A stretch of 64,000 nucleotides of DNA from Gracilariopsis chorda. Lineage: Eukaryota > Rhodophyta > Florideophyceae > Gracilariales > Gracilariaceae. A program made the position numbers and the translations under genes. Each line of letters begins with the position of its first letter. Position 1 is the first letter of the stretch. The DNA lies in the NCBI GenBank assembly GCA_003194525.1, contig NBIV01000121.1, positions 62,001-126,000 on the forward strand. The letters are read 5' to 3'. The notes under the pieces were generated by a model that was given only the letters and a program-made list of their open reading frames with translations, was not told the DNA's origin and made no database searches. Below, in pieces: positions 21,250 to 33,564 of the stretch.

Positions 21250-22373
21250 CGCCTTTGACCCGCAGTGTAAAGCGTCTCAAACTCTGGAACGCTTGCCCGT
21301 ATGGATGGATCATTCCAAGCTTCATCAGCTGCGGTATCCCACGCATAGTACACGCGATACAGTCCTCGATCCGGACGTCCAGCACGCTGCATGATCGTCG
21401 TATCAAGCTCTTGCTGTGGCTGATGCTGCGGCTGGTGTGAGGGAGCCGGTGTGATATCACCCTGTTTCACCTCCATCGGAATAGGCATCTGTTGTTCTTC
21501 CTGTTCAGCTTGTGGCAGCGCAGGCTGCGGCGGCGGGTGTGAGGGAGCCGAGGTGATCTCATCCACTTCCACTTCCATTGGGACTGGCATCTGTTCTTCC
21601 TCTTGTTCAGCTTGTGGCAGAGCAGGCTGCTGTGGCGGCAGTGGTGACAGCGGTGGCTGTGAAGGAGCAGGGATGATCTCATCCTCTCCCACTTCCATTG
21701 CAACCGGCATCTGTTCTGCAGGCATCGGTGGGAGAGGGGGAGGCATCGGAGGCGATGGAATGTGACTTGGAAATCCTCTCACAAACTCTAGAAATCCAGG
21801 AATTGGGCACGAAGTTGGTAGACCTATGGCAACGGACCCACTGGCTCCAGTGGCGCTTGTGCTATCTGCAGGTGCCACCGAAGTAGGTGCAGGAGTAACT
21901 TCATCCTCTTCCACGGCTGGAACAATGGGTCCTTCCACGTGCGCACCGCTCTTATTTACCGGCATGTCATCTGGAGCGGGAGGAACTGGTAATCGTCGAG
22001 GTCGTCCAGCTCCTGGCCTTGCGCCGCCTGAGTTCACTCTGGCCCCTCCCGAATTGGCTCTGGCACCACCGGAATTGGCTCTGGCCCCTCCAGAATTGTC
22101 TCTGGCGCCTCCAGCGTTTGTTCGAGCACCTCCAGCATTCTGTCTGGCACCTCCGGAATTGGCTCTGGCACCTCCAGAATTATCTCTGGCACCTCCGGCA
22201 TTGGCTCGAGCACCCCCAGTATTGGCTCTTGCACCTCCAGAATTGGCTCGTGCACCTCCAGAGTTGGCTCGTGCACCTCCAGAATTGGCTCTGGCACCTC
22301 CAGAATTCCTCCGAGGACCTCTACAGTTCGGTCTGGCCCCACCAGAGTTTGGACGTGGACCTCCTCGCGTCAT
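21186..22373 (-). CDS. GGARANS-repeat protein with C-terminal zinc knuckle
   Basis: An intact 395-residue frame at the 5' end of the Helitron. Residues 4-115 are 16 tandem heptads of the form GGARANS, ending in GGARPGAGRPRR, a basic Gly/Arg turn. The middle (about 125-330) is Pro/Glu/Gln-rich with three looser repeats built on EQMPVPMEVEVDEITSAPS. The C terminus has CRRCGEHAHTLSSC, a C-x2-C-x4-H-x4-C zinc knuckle as in retroviral-type Gag proteins. It overlaps the start of the Rep/helicase frame by 64 bp in another frame, so it is either an accessory ORF or the front of a frameshifted polyprotein. Binding of nucleic acid is a fair inference; I do not know a named family. Confidence 0.65.
   Translation of the reverse strand: MTRGGPRPNSGGARPNCRGPRRNSGGARANSGGARANSGGARANSGGARANTGGARANAGGARDNSGGARANSGGARQNAGGARTNAGGARDNSGGARANSGGARANSGGARVNSGGARPGAGRPRRLPVPPAPDDMPVNKSGAHVEGPIVPAVEEDEVTPAPTSVAPADSTSATGASGSVAIGLPTSCPIPGFLEFVRGFPSHIPSPPMPPPLPPMPAEQMPVAMEVGEDEIIPAPSQPPLSPLPPQQPALPQAEQEEEQMPVPMEVEVDEITSAPSHPPPQPALPQAEQEEQQMPIPMEVKQGDITPAPSHQPQHQPQQELDTTIMQRAGRPDRGLYRVYYAWDTAADEAWNDPSIRASVPEFETLYTAGQRRCRRCGEHAHTLSSCPYVTGH
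22021..22356. repeat. 21-bp coding minisatellite, 16 units
   Basis: Sixteen units of exactly 21 bp with a consensus close to GCACCTCCAGAATTGGCTCTG (forward strand). They encode the heptads of the reverse ORF without a frame change. Units at both ends are the most diverged. Confidence 0.9.
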
Positions 22374-23251
22374 TTCAATTTACCAAAAAAAAACAATTCT
22401 ATATTTTTAAACCGGTAAAAAATTTGACAGAGTTCCAGAATAATTTCCAATATAACAAAAAATTGAATGTGAAAAAATGGTTGCAGTTTGTTGCTTTGCA
22501 CCCACCGGGCCTACTCGCATGCAGCAATTAAAAAAAATTGCTGCAAGGCTTATATTTACTCGATGCAGTCGTGCGCAGCACAGGGACTCTCGACACACTT
22601 CTGTTGGATTATGACGGGCGGAGTGTGCCCAGCCGGTTTTCAAGCCGTTTGATGATTAACCCGCGTCCGGTTGTAAGGATTGGTCTGCCTTTACTCACGC
22701 ACCGAAGTGTGCTTTCCGGCCCCAAGAGGTACGACACGGCGGCCGCCCCGGACCCTGCGCAGCAAGCTGGTATTAGGTCCGGTAAACCCTCAGACTTCCT
22801 GATCGCCGTCAAACGACCAGTATACCACAGAGGAGCACCTGACCTTTCCCAGATCCGTGATACTTAGTGGGTTACTCTTGTGGCGACCTGCACACGAGCT
22901 CGGCCTTGCCTAGGTCCCAGGCAAGCAAACAGTGCCCAAAGTAGCAAACGGTTACGACACTACGCTATTGGCCAGCCTGAAATGGGAGGTGAAAATAGTG
23001 GTTAGGGTCAGCAAGCGAGATGCTTTTTGCACTGTGCCAGTGCAGTATATATGCTCTGTGCATTGTGCTGCACTGACGCAGTGCAAAAAGGCAGCCACTT
23101 GTCGTGCAAGCCAGCTATTGCTGAGTGGCTGGCACTGCAGTCATTTACTGTAGAGCCAGCCACTGAGCAGCAGTGGCAGTCAAGATGCAGCAGCAGCCAA
23201 TAAGGTTTGAGCTTTGCTTCTGCTGCTGCTGCTGAGTTTTTTAAATCGTAG
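22374..23251. other. 5' non-coding part of the 6.8-kb Helitron
   Basis: No protein motif found. It ends with a stretch shared with the second Helitron at 44377-44600: CACACGAGCTCGG, CAAACAGTGCCCAAAGTAGC, GTTACGACAC, and palindromes around CACTGGCGCAGTGC-type words. This is probably the promoter and leader of the Helitron genes on the reverse strand. Confidence 0.55.
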
Positions 23252-23380
23252 GGAGGCGTTGCGCCAAATGGGCGTTTTGCATGCGCACACGGGGGCGTGC
23301 AAGACGATTTTGTGGCGCAACGCCTCCATTCAATCAAGACCACCCCCCTCATACATGAACAAATACTTATAATGGAGAGA

Positions 23381-23864
23381 CAAGTGGAAACGGCCTTCGG
23401 CCGTGGGCGGCGCTGCGCGCCGCTGAATTGGGGTAGTTTTGGGGGATCTGCAGGCCGTTTCTGCTCGCTATCGCTCGCAAACGGCCTGCAAACCAATGAG
23501 GGCTGCGGCGCTGAGAGTGAATATGGAATAGAATTGCAGTTGAGCGCTCGCGCGTTGGTGATTGGATGGCACTGCAGTTGTGTATGTAGAGTATAGGGAA
23601 TGTAATTGGCTGGCACTGCCAAAATGACTGCAATGCCAGCCACTGATACTGTAGTGCCGGCCACTGATACTGTAGTGCCAGCCACTGAGGAGCAGCGGCA
23701 GTCAACAAACAGCAGCAGCCAATAAGTTTTGAGCTTTGCTGCTGCTGGTGAATTTTTTTGAATGGCAGGGAGGCGTTGCGCCAAAAGAGGTTTATGCATG
23801 CACTGAAGAGGGCATGCGGGGGTGTTTATTGGTGTTGGACTCCATTGCTTGGGAATGGGAGAAT
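23381..23864 (-). mobile_element. Further non-autonomous Helitron, 5' end approximate
   Basis: The 3' end (23381-23425 forward) has CAAG, CGGCCTTCGGCCG and GGCGCTGCGCGCC hairpins. Inside are GCCAGCCACTGA repeats, a GCA run and the GGGAGGCGTTGCGCC block. A TCTCCC-type 5' end is suggested near 23864 but the flanking base does not clearly fit. It joins head to tail with the 6.8-kb copy. Confidence 0.6.
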
Positions 23865-24406
23865 GTTGTATAGTGTCGCTTCGTATGAGAATGTAGGATT
23901 CCTGGAGCTGTGCGTTGTCGTATAGTTCTTGTGTCAGTTGGTTGATATCGTTGTTGTATTCCGGTCGTAAGTGACGGGCTAGTCGTGTGTCTGTATGGCA
24001 GTCTTTGGTGGGATGTAAAGGGTGGCACGGTTTGTGGGGTGGATTTGGGGCTCAAGATTAGCGCTTGGTTCATAACCTGTGAGATTAAGACTGTAGCTGA
24101 GCTTTACTTTGGGGTTTGTCGTCGATCTCATTAAGTATCTTTTGAAAATTGTAATTCTGATTGACAGAAACTGCATGATGTAAGACAATCAGCTACTGCT
24201 AGTGTCTATCTGACCAGCGACCTCATATTAGGTCAATTTTACCTACTCTAGAACTTTATTAAAACCTTAAAGCTTTTCCAAAAACTTTTTCGCTTTGGTG
24301 TTCTCATCATGTGTTCTAAGCCGGCAGCGCTGAAACATGTCCACAACACATCACCAACAGTCGTAGCTGTCACATAAAGCACTATCGTCAACAACATTCG
24401 TACACA
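23865..24406. other. No gene recognised
   Basis: Spacer between a Helitron and the piggyBac-like remnant. I could not find matching inverted ends or TTAA duplications for the latter here. Confidence 0.5.
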
Positions 24407-26500
24407 ATGGCCCCGTCCACATATCTTCCCAGAACTGTTGGAACAACTGTCAACAGCCGTGCTCGTCTGGTTACAAATGACTCTGAATGCAAACGTTACT
24501 ATAGATCTCTATGGAAGTCAACCATGGTACTAGGTTCTGTCGTCAACGTTGAAATTCGTAAGGTCAACAATCGAAATCTCACTTTTATGACAGTGAAGTT
24601 TAGTCTACCGAACCTAGAAAAGAGGTAACTCCACCTCTATCTAGTGTCAAACTATGTTCTGGTGTTCACGAAGCCATGAATGCTGCGGAAGAGCCTATTA
24701 CCGAGGTTGTACCCATTAATACGCAACATATTGAGGAAGATGCTCTTGTTACACCATCTAAGATGCAAGTTTTGCAGCCACAAACAAGTTCATTAAGCGA
24801 AAATGCACTTGTCTAATCAACTGTGATTCATGGTTGTGTTTGGGAAACCTGTACGACGTGGAGTCCTCTGAATGGTTGTATGCAAATGCATCAGTAGAAA
24901 GTGGTTGGCCCAGCCCAAGTTTTCATCTCACCGCGTCACGCCCCTCCAAACATGAGTGCATTAGATGTCTTCCTTTGGATGTTCCCTATGCACCATATGC
25001 AGTTTATAGTGAACAGAGCAAATGTTCGGTTAGGAAGCAAAGACGTTCGGAGGACTTCAGGCGGAGAATTGCTCAAATTCTTTGGAATTCTTATCCTCAT
25101 GATTCGCATTGAGCTCTCTAACAGACGGGATCTTTGGAGCCTCGGGCCTTTTTCTAAGTTTATTTCTAAGCCAAATATTGGTCTTGCGATGTCACGAAAC
25201 AGATTTGAAATGCTTAGAAGTTCAATTTGCTTCAGAAAATATGGTGTGACTGAAGAGCAAAACATCGCGCGTTGGTCCTTCGTAGCAGATTTGGTGAAAG
25301 CAATCAATGAGCATTGTCGGTCTTTTGTCATACCATCACATGCCTAATGTGTTGACGAAGTAATGTCACGATGGTACAGATTAGGCGGTAATTGGATTGA
25401 TGTCGGGCTTCCACACTCTACGGCATTGGATAGAAAGCCGGAAAATGGTCTTGAAATGAAGGCCTTATGCTGTGCAGGAAGTGGCATAATGCTGAACATT
25501 GAGATCAAAATGGGTGCAAATATTCCGGAACAAGTTTTTGATTCTGATAACGCCCATGGAACGGCAGTCTTACTTCGCTTAGTGCAACCATGGTTTGGAT
25601 CAGAAAGGTTGGTCTGTGCGGATTCCTTTTTGCGTCTGTCACTACCGCGAAACCATTACTGGAGAAAGGTTTAAGGTCTACTAGAGTTGTGAAAAATGCT
25701 ACTCGTGAATATCATGATACATCTATCCGAAACTACTCTATCCGACAGTGGAGATTTTGTATCTATGCTATCGAAAGAAAGCATTATCAATAATGATATG
25801 ATGTCTGTAATGCGGATGGACAGAGAAAGAAGTTATTTCGTATCAACCTCTGGCACGGTTAATCCTGGCTCTCCTATTATTCGAGGAAGGTGGAGACGGG
25901 AAAGAAATATTTCTAAGAAAGTTGAATTGGAGGTCGCAATTTCCAAAGTGTGTGAAGAGTATTACAAAAACTGTTCAATGGTCGATCGCCATAATAGATG
26001 ACCACAAGATGATCTGAATCTGAAGAAGAACATTGAAGTGAAAGAGTGGTCATTTCGAGTAAATTGCTGTCTTTTATCGATTTGTATTGTGGACGCGTGG
26101 AAGTTGTACAAAGCTGTAAATGGAACCAGAAACGTAAGAAGTACGCACCACTTCTATTGCCAATTGGCTGATGAACTAATGCAGAATACATGGGATAATA
26201 CAGGTCCAATGAGTACAGATGAGCAAGAATGTGAAATGCTCATGAGAAGCCAATGTTTGCCGGCACTGGCTTGCAATTGATGCAGACGAATAGAAGGAAA
26301 AAACAAGGATGTCAAGATTACAAAAGCTTTATATCAAGGAAGATGCAATTTCTTCAAAGGTAATACAAATTCCAAGTTTTTATGTTCTGAGTGCTATATC
26401 AGAAAGGAAACAGAAGTGTTTTTATGTCACACTTGAAGTGCAATGCCCTCAGAGAGGGATTCTCGGTACTTGGTTGATTTCCCGAATGTTTTGGTAATGT
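24407..26500 (+). pseudogene. piggyBac-like transposase remnant
   Basis: Recognised by the DDE_Tnp_1_7-type order: an N-terminal helix-rich part (GGELLKFFGILILMIR, 24901-25347); CVDEVMSRWYRLGGNWIDVG with the first catalytic Asp (about 25350); ALDRKPENGLEMKALCC; VCADSF with the second Asp (about 25615); GLRSTRVVKNATREY; and CSMVDRHNR with the third Asp (about 25990), followed by WSFRVNCCLLSICIVDAWKLY. An in-frame TAA before CVDEV, a frameshift near 25630 and further stops disable it. The upstream frame at 24407-24628 may be its N terminus. Inverted ends not found. Confidence 0.8.
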
Positions 26501-26599
26501 ATTCATTGCATTAACTACGACCACTAATAGTGGATTTGACACGTGGGACACGGAGGAGTCCATTGGCGGTTGGCCACAGTAGTTGGCATGAACCACCAA

Positions 26600-27345
26600 A
26601 GTGGAGTAATTTAGTTAATTCTATTTATTATTTTTACACCCATTTCTCGGATGGTTAGTACTTAGTGCGCCGGCAGATTACCGTTGCACCAGTAAACCTT
26701 CCCCAAGAAGGGACCCCAACCTGGGTATTTGGCTCTAGACCTCACCGCCTTCGCGTGTTCTCTACCCCTCTTTGGAGGGAAGTCCCGTCGCATACGGGAA
26801 GTCTAACCCCCTTGCCTATCTAAAGTACCCGAGTATTCGCACTGTTATTCCAGCATTCTTGGTATTCGCCTTGTATAAGGATTATTTAATGGCACTGCCG
26901 TTAGTCTTCGTCACGACCCTCATGACTCAGCTCCCCCTTATTTTTCCTTTTGTAGGGTGGCTTTCCCGCTACCCACGGCTCGTGTTCGCGCGTGCCACCA
27001 ACGTGGAACCCTCACCTGTCTAGAGGATAACCACCCCCATACACCGCTCCTGCAGATACCCGATTCTTGCCTTAACCTCCCTGCGCAAGTGGCGACGGGT
27101 GACCTCGGCCTTACAACCCGACATATTCGTGCCACTCCTGGGAGGGCTCTACCCAACTGGGCTCATTTCTAACGATGAAATATCTCGAATGTCTTTCGGT
27201 GCGCTCCCGCTTCCGGGCATTGCACTACAAAGTGGTCTCCCGACCTAGAATCGGTTTTGGTGTTTGGTTCCCTCTTTCAAGGTTTTGTTTCTTTTGTTTG
27301 TTTTCCGGAAGGTCCGTTGTTTTCCCGTCGTAACGGCTGGCCCTC
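26600..27345 (+). other. Probable 5' LTR and leader of Ty3/gypsy element
   Basis: Lies directly before gag and has no coding signal. A possible primer-binding site, TGGTCTCCCGACC, is at 27233-27245 after ...ACTACA. No second copy of this sequence exists in the window, so the LTR ends cannot be confirmed. Confidence 0.35.
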
Positions 27346-29498
27346 ATGTCGAGGAAGCCCTCCTCTGCGGAGCCTGCGACTACGCGCAGTCGCTGCCACA
27401 GTGGTGGAGATAACCCCGAAGTTCGGTTCGTTTCTCGGATCCCGACTAGGGCTAAATCCAGCCATGCTGGGGGTGCCTCGTCTAGGATTCCAAGCCCACC
27501 CCGGGAACCCTGGAACTCCACGTCCACCCCGTTATCGAATGCCGTGGATGGTGCTCATTCGGCTCCGGCCGTGGCGGCCGCCGCACCTGAATCCCGTGTG
27601 ACGGGCGATAACACCCCCCAGGGGATTTCCCTGGAATCTCAGGTTCACGCTTTGTGGACCGCCCACGACACCCTTTTCGGGGAATCACAAACCCTCCGTG
27701 AGGTGGTAATGGACACCCCTACAAAGTTGGTCGCAGAAGATCTCCGTATCTTGCAGTCCGACATCAACTCTATGTTAGAGAGTTTGGGGCAACCTGCCAC
27801 CTTCATAGAAGGAGTTGACTCTCGATTTGATCGAGTTCGTGCCCGTTTGGAGACGTTAGAGCAATTTATCCTCATGGATAAACCGTCCCCGGATGATCCG
27901 GCACCAGCTGCGTCTCACCACGACCAGCATGCTGGAAGAAAGAAGCGCCGCTATAAGCGGAAACACAAACGAGATCACTCGGATTCTGATTCTACAACAT
28001 CATCGGATTCATCCCGAAACGGGTCAGATGGTTCTAATTCCTCGCACTCCGATTCGGAGGACGAGAAACGAGGCCGTTCTTCCCGCTCTAAGCGGTCATC
28101 CGCCACCCAAGGTGGGATTCGGACCCGCAGCAAGGGGAGAAGACACCGTGGCCTCAGGGAATTAAAACCGACGAACCCGTTGTATCGGAGACTATTTTCC
28201 TACCGGTACTACCGGCTCGAAGATTCCTCATTAGGACGTACACCCCGTGGCACGGGAAAGGTGAAAGAGTGCATAAAACGTGTGCAACTCTCACTGCGTA
28301 ACCAGTATTTTACTGGAGAAGACCCAATTGTGGTGTTGGACTTTCTTTCCTGCTTTGCTGCGGAAGCCGATATCCTCGGAATGAACGAGGGACAAGCGTA
28401 CTTGGCATTACCGTATTTCTTACGGGGAGTGGCAGAGGACCAGTACACCTGTGTCAGAGGATCGTCTCGTGCCTCAGAGGGAGGCGTAAACTGCTGGCCG
28501 GGGTCGGTGCAATACTTATTGCGCTCCTATGCCACCAATACCGCCATTCAGGGGGCAATCCTCGCTTTGCGAGATACTCGTCAGCGCTCAGGCGAGAGTG
28601 AAACCGATTATTCGGTGATCCTTAACAAGGCCTTCCACCGTTGTGGGAATCTATACCCCGCAGGGTAACGTTGTACCATGTTCATTGATGTCCTTGACCT
28701 GCAATCCGGAGTCTTGTCACTCGTTACCGCGGGGACAAGCGGAGGGTTACCTGCCTAGAGCTTTTTCAACACGCTCGAGCGGAAGGGGAAGCACTTCTTG
28801 CAAGAACTCCGAATCTTCGGTTTAGGCCCGCCAAGGCGTTGGTGCTGGAGAGTGACTCCTCATCGCTTTCGCTTTTTGCGGATAGAATCACCCAAAAGGG
28901 ATACGACACCGTGTATTTTGCACAGGGAGATGGTTTGTCTATACCAACCATGGACCTATCTTCAACGACGGAGGACACGTTCGAAACGGCGCAAGACAAC
29001 CCCGTATTGTACGTGGGGAACAATCGCGTTCAGCCGTCACGAGTCCCGTTTATGAACGGCCAATCCCGTTATCAACGGCCTGGATGGAATGACACCCGCC
29101 CAGTGGTACGTTTCTCCGATGTTCGGCATACTAACCGGCGCGTCGCCGTGTTGGCTCTAATTTGGCACCTTTGCTACACCCATGGCCATACATCCCCTCG
29201 GTGTCTTTGCTCAATGAAGGATATGGCCAAGGTGGTGGCGAATTACGAGGCCCTCACTCCAGAGAAGAACCGTTCCGTTCCGACAGCCTCCTATCTCCGT
29301 GCTAAAACGGACTTCTCCCATGCCTTTCCACATATTCCGCGTGCACGGCTAGCTTCAATCAAACCGAATCGGGAAGTCGCGCAAACGTTCGACGCAACAA
29401 CCGCTTATGCGGATAAGAACCCCGGCCCCCGGAACGAAGTTGTCATGGTCGAGGATCCTGGACTATCGCCTACGGCGGGAACCTCCCAGGAAAACTAA
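27346..29498 (+). pseudogene. Ty3/gypsy gag, interrupted
   Basis: The ATG at 27346 opens a 440-residue frame with a basic Ser/Arg/Asp-rich centre (KKRRYKRKHKRDHSDSDS) and a capsid-like part (YRRLFSYRYYRLED, then GMNEGQAYLALPYFLRGVAEDQY). It ends at 28668 after HRCGNLYPAG; the tail resumes in another frame from about 28839 (MVLESDSSSLSLFADRI) to 29498. A zinc knuckle is seen as WHLCYTHGHTSPRC: the first Cys of C-x2-C-x4-H-x4-C has become Trp. Gag would form the virus-like particle and bind the RNA. Decay is moderate. Confidence 0.85.
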
Positions 29499-29515
29499 TT
29501 GAAGGAGTCTCCCGT

Positions 29516-32500
29516 TTGGGAGAGGCGTCCTCAGAGATGAGGCTGTTGACGCCCGAGGCGTCGCCGCCTCGCTCCCCGGTGAAAATCTTTTCAAGGAAGG
29601 ACACCGCAGACGCGGACTCTGCACACCTTTCAGTGCTGCCTCGCCCGTGGATACGGAGTAAAAACCCCCAGGTTCCGGAAAGAGTGTTGGTCATGGCCAA
29701 GCGCAACTACAAGTTTTACGCCGACATTGGCCTTGACACCTATTTTATGGTGAGATGTCTAACAGTCCTGGACACAGGTGCAGGCCCCAACGTCATCGTG
29801 GAATCATTGCTATCCCCGCAGGTGAGGTCTCGTATCCGTTCCGAAACGGTTCCCGACGTCGCAGATGCGAACAACAATCCGTTAGAAACGGTGGGTACCG
29901 TCGACCTAGTCGTGCGGTTGGGCACCTCCGTGGTCAAGCTCGACTTTATTGCTTGTCGGTCATTGGCGGCTCCAGTCATACTGGGGTGTGATCAATGGGA
30001 CAGATTTGTCGACGCAATCAGGCCCCGCCTTGGGCGTGTGGAACTCGACGACGGATCGTCAGTCCCGATCGTCCGTCGCCCGCTGAAGCGAGCTTCGCAG
30101 AAGCAAGTCCCACTACCCGCTGCGCAGGAACCACCGCCCGCGTCTCGCGAGTCCATCAAACTTCGAGTCGCAGCCTTGGTTTCTATACCGCCTGAGTCCC
30201 AAATCTGGGTGCAAGTCAATTGCCGTCAACATGGTCTTCGGTTTATTCAACCTCTGTCCTCGTTATACGAGAAATACCAGCTCGCGCTGGCAAACGGAAT
30301 TGTTCACGTTACCCCGGATGCTCCTTTCCGGATACTCGTTGCCAATCCTGGCGAACGTCCCCAGTATCTGGTAAAGAACCAAGTAATTCGAAGCGTCACT
30401 CCACACCCCCTTGGGATTCTCCCGAAGAAGATGACGACCGCCGATGATCTCGGAATTGCCGCGTCTTCTGAGGAAGCCACCCCCACCACTGACGAACTAT
30501 CGTCAAAGGAGGGAGTGAAAATCGTTGTTTTAACGTCGAACACCCCGTATAACTCGGAACCGACGGCCACACCTGTATCACAGGACAATGTTACAGCGCG
30601 TTCTGACCGAGTGGACCCCATAAAGGCACTCGAAGATATATACCTCGGCCATGTGCCGGAGTCACACCGCGACAAACTCCGTGCAATGCTACGGGAATTT
30701 ACCACGATGTGGGATGGTTCGCTCGGCGAGATTAATGCTACGGAACACCGGATAGATTTGTTACCGGGTGCACGTCCAATGGCACAACCCCCTTACAGGG
30801 CAGGACCGAACGCTCGGGAAGAGGAGCAGTCCCAAGTGGACAAAATGCTCCGCGCAGGTGTGATAGAGCCCGCTCAATCACCCTAGCCATCCCCAATTGT
30901 ACCGCTTTTGAAGACTGACGGAACCTGGAGGTTCTGTGTCGACTATCGCCGGCTCAATGCCGTGACTGTTAAGGACACATATCCCATCCCTCGTATGGAC
31001 GAGTGCATCGACTCCCTTGGAGACGCTACCATGTTCACGTCTTTGGACGCCAATTGAGGTTATTGGCAGGTCCCTGTTAGACAGGAGGATCGCGATAAGA
31101 CCGCGTTCACCTGCCACGCAGGATCGTACCGCTTCAAGCGGATGCCGTTTGCTTTGACCAACGCTCCCGCCACCTTGCAGCGTGCAATAGATATTCTATT
31201 GAACCGCTTCAAGTGGCGGAGCTGCCTGGTCTACCTGGATGATATTATCATCTTCTCCAATAATTTGGACGACCATTTCACCCATGTCAGGGACGTTCTG
31301 ACCGTGCTCCGCGATGCGGGAGTACCCTCAAGTTGAGGAAGTGCGAGTTCTTCACAGATACTGTCAAGTATCTGGGACATATCATCCGTCCGGGACGGTT
31401 AATGATCGAGAAGGCTCGAGTCAAGTCCCTCGTTAAGACTATGGAACCCCGCACTCAAATGGAACTCCGCTCCTTTTTAGGGATGGTTAACGTCTACCGA
31501 TGGTTTATCCCGAACTTTTCGGATATCGCGGCACCGTTGAACGCGATGTTACGCAAAGAAAATCCCCCACAATTGGGACAATTCACGCCCGAGCAATCGG
31601 AAGCATTTAAGTCCTTAAAGGAGGCTGTCACGTCAGCACCTATCTCATTTTTACCCAAACTGGGACTCCCGTACTCCGTGGACACGGGCTCGAGCGACTA
31701 CCAAGTTGGTTGTGCTCTTTTCCAAATCACCCCAGAGGGGGACCGAAGGCCAATTGGTTATTGGTCACGCTCGCTCAATGTCCACGAGCGGAATTACTCT
31801 GTGTCGAAGAAAGAGTGTCTCGCAATCGTGTGGGCGCTTTCCACCCTACGCCCTTATCTTATGGGAGTTCAGTTTACCGTATACACGGATCATTCCTCGT
31901 TGAGGTGGTTAATTAAGATATCCGATCCTTCGGGCCGCCTTATGCGCTGGAGACTCCGCCTTGCGGAATATGACTTCCAAGTCATATATAAAAAGGGAAC
32001 TCTCAACACCCAGGCTGACGCTTTGTCACGTGTACCCACAAATGGGGAAGCACTCCCAACGGAGGATGACGACATTCCATGCTTCATGGCTGAAGAACCG
32101 GATGACTCGGAGTGGAAGTTCGAAAAATGGCCAGAAGACCGGGATGAAGATGCTGACTTTGACAACTTACTCGCATCCCGCGAGACCTCTGAGAACCCCT
32201 TACCGGGAAGTTTTGTACCGGTTTCACTGGAAGAATTGATTCGAGAACAATTCAGTGACCCCTTCTGTATGAGGATTCGTGCCCGTTTAAACGGTCGCGA
32301 AGTCCTCCCGTTCGAGGTGAACGATAAAGGCTACCTCGGTCGGTTGGTCGAAGCTCGCCCACAGATTGTGGTACCTCATTCCCTGCAGTCGCGGGTGTTA
32401 CATCTCTCGCACTATGCGAAGCTCGTTGGCCACATAGGTGGGAGGAAGCTCTACCTCACCCTGCGAAGGGCTTTTCACTGGCCCGCCATGGCGGTTGATT

Positions 32501-33447
32501 GCTACGCAACTGTGCAGTTCTGTACCCAATGCTCGAAGAACCGGGTGAAGCTCCGCAGGAACGCGAAGAAAATGAAGTTATTCCCTGCCAGGGCGCCACT
32601 CGAGTTTATCGCAATCGATATTCTCGGAGCCCTCCTCACTACAAAGAGAGGCAACAAGTTCTTACTTGTGATCACCTATCGCTTTTCAAAGCTTGTTCGG
32701 ACTGTCCCTCTTCGGAGGATAACCGCTTTCACAGTGGCCCAGGCTCTGGTAACGCACTGGAGTTTTGTCTAAGGTGCTCTTGTGGAGGTGCTCTCCAATA
32801 ACGGACGGCAGTTCGCGTCCAAGTTCTTCCAGGATGTTTGTCGCATCCTGGACGTGAAGAACTTGTTCACGACTACCTACCATCCCCACTGTAATGGGCA
32901 AGTCGAACGGTTCAACCGGACTTTGTTGGCTTTTCTCCGTTCCTACGTTGCTGATCACCCCAAAGCTTGGGACTTGTATGCAGATGCTTTAATATTTCCA
33001 TACAATGCACAAGTACACCGGACTACCGGAGTGTCACCGTTGGAATTGGTTCTATCTCGTTCACCCCCGCCTATCGCGTTAGAATCCCAAGCCACCTTGG
33101 ACAATTTCCCATCTGTGGGTCGCTACTGCAAGGAATGGAAGCAATGGCTTACTAAACTGGTCCCCGCAGCGTGGAAGTCTATGGAACGCGCGCAAACCGC
33201 GTAAAAACGGGATTTTGACGCTCATTTACAAGATAATGCTCCCCGCATACGGGCTAATACCTACGTCTTTATAAGTAAGGAATATTATAACCCGGAACGG
33301 GAGAAGCGTCACAAGTTTTCGCCTGTGGCGGATGGATCGTTTAAAGTGGTATCCGTTAACTCTGACACTGTCGTAGTGGAAATGGACAAGGCACACGAGC
33401 AGATTTCCCGCGATCGTCTTGTACCTGCCCCTCCTCCCTCGTCTTAG
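29516..33447 (+). pseudogene. Ty3/gypsy pol: protease, RT, RNase H, integrase
   Basis: Order is protease (VLDTGAGPNVIVESLL, near 29765), RT (CVDYRRLNAVTVKDTYPIPR; LVYLDDIIIFSNN at about 31230), RNase H (YTDHSSLRWLI; NTQADALSRVP), integrase zinc domain (HYAKLVGHIGGRK...CTQCSKN) and core (IAIDILG; CNGQVERFNRTL), then a GPY-type tail to 33447. Protease before RT and integrase last is the Ty3/gypsy order. Breaks: in-frame TAG at about 30884, TGA at about 31055, a frameshift near 31333 and a stop near 32770. The second catalytic Asp of integrase reads Asn (LSNNGRQF). Inactive. Confidence 0.92.
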
Positions 33448-33564
33448 GTCGTCCTGGAAACAAGGAAACCCATCTCTACGGACCCAACAACGCCGGAAAT
33501 CACCGGACTAAATAGACCGAGTACTCTACCACACCTTACTCGGGGCCTCTGAGATTTATTGAAT

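Larger units (their letters stand above)
16598..23380 (-). mobile_element. Full-length 6.8-kb Helitron-like element
   Basis: Read on the reverse strand it begins TCTCTCCATTATAAG at 23380 and ends CTTG at 16598, next to a T. A 3' hairpin GCGGCGC-TTC-GCGCCGC lies at 16607-16623, and a 5' subterminal inverted repeat at 23252-23327. It codes for an ORF of heptapeptide repeats and a long Rep/Pif1 frame. At its 5' side it abuts another family member directly (CTTG|TCTC). CTRR is the usual Helitron end, so CTTG is a variant; it recurs in all other copies here. Proteins on the reverse strand agree with the end polarity. Confidence 0.8.

Noticed and set aside
21826-22410. Forward frames through the 21-bp repeat (APPELAL heptads)
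   Set aside because: Any frame of a 21-bp repeat without stops stays open; the reverse frame has the start codon, zinc knuckle and element polarity on its side.
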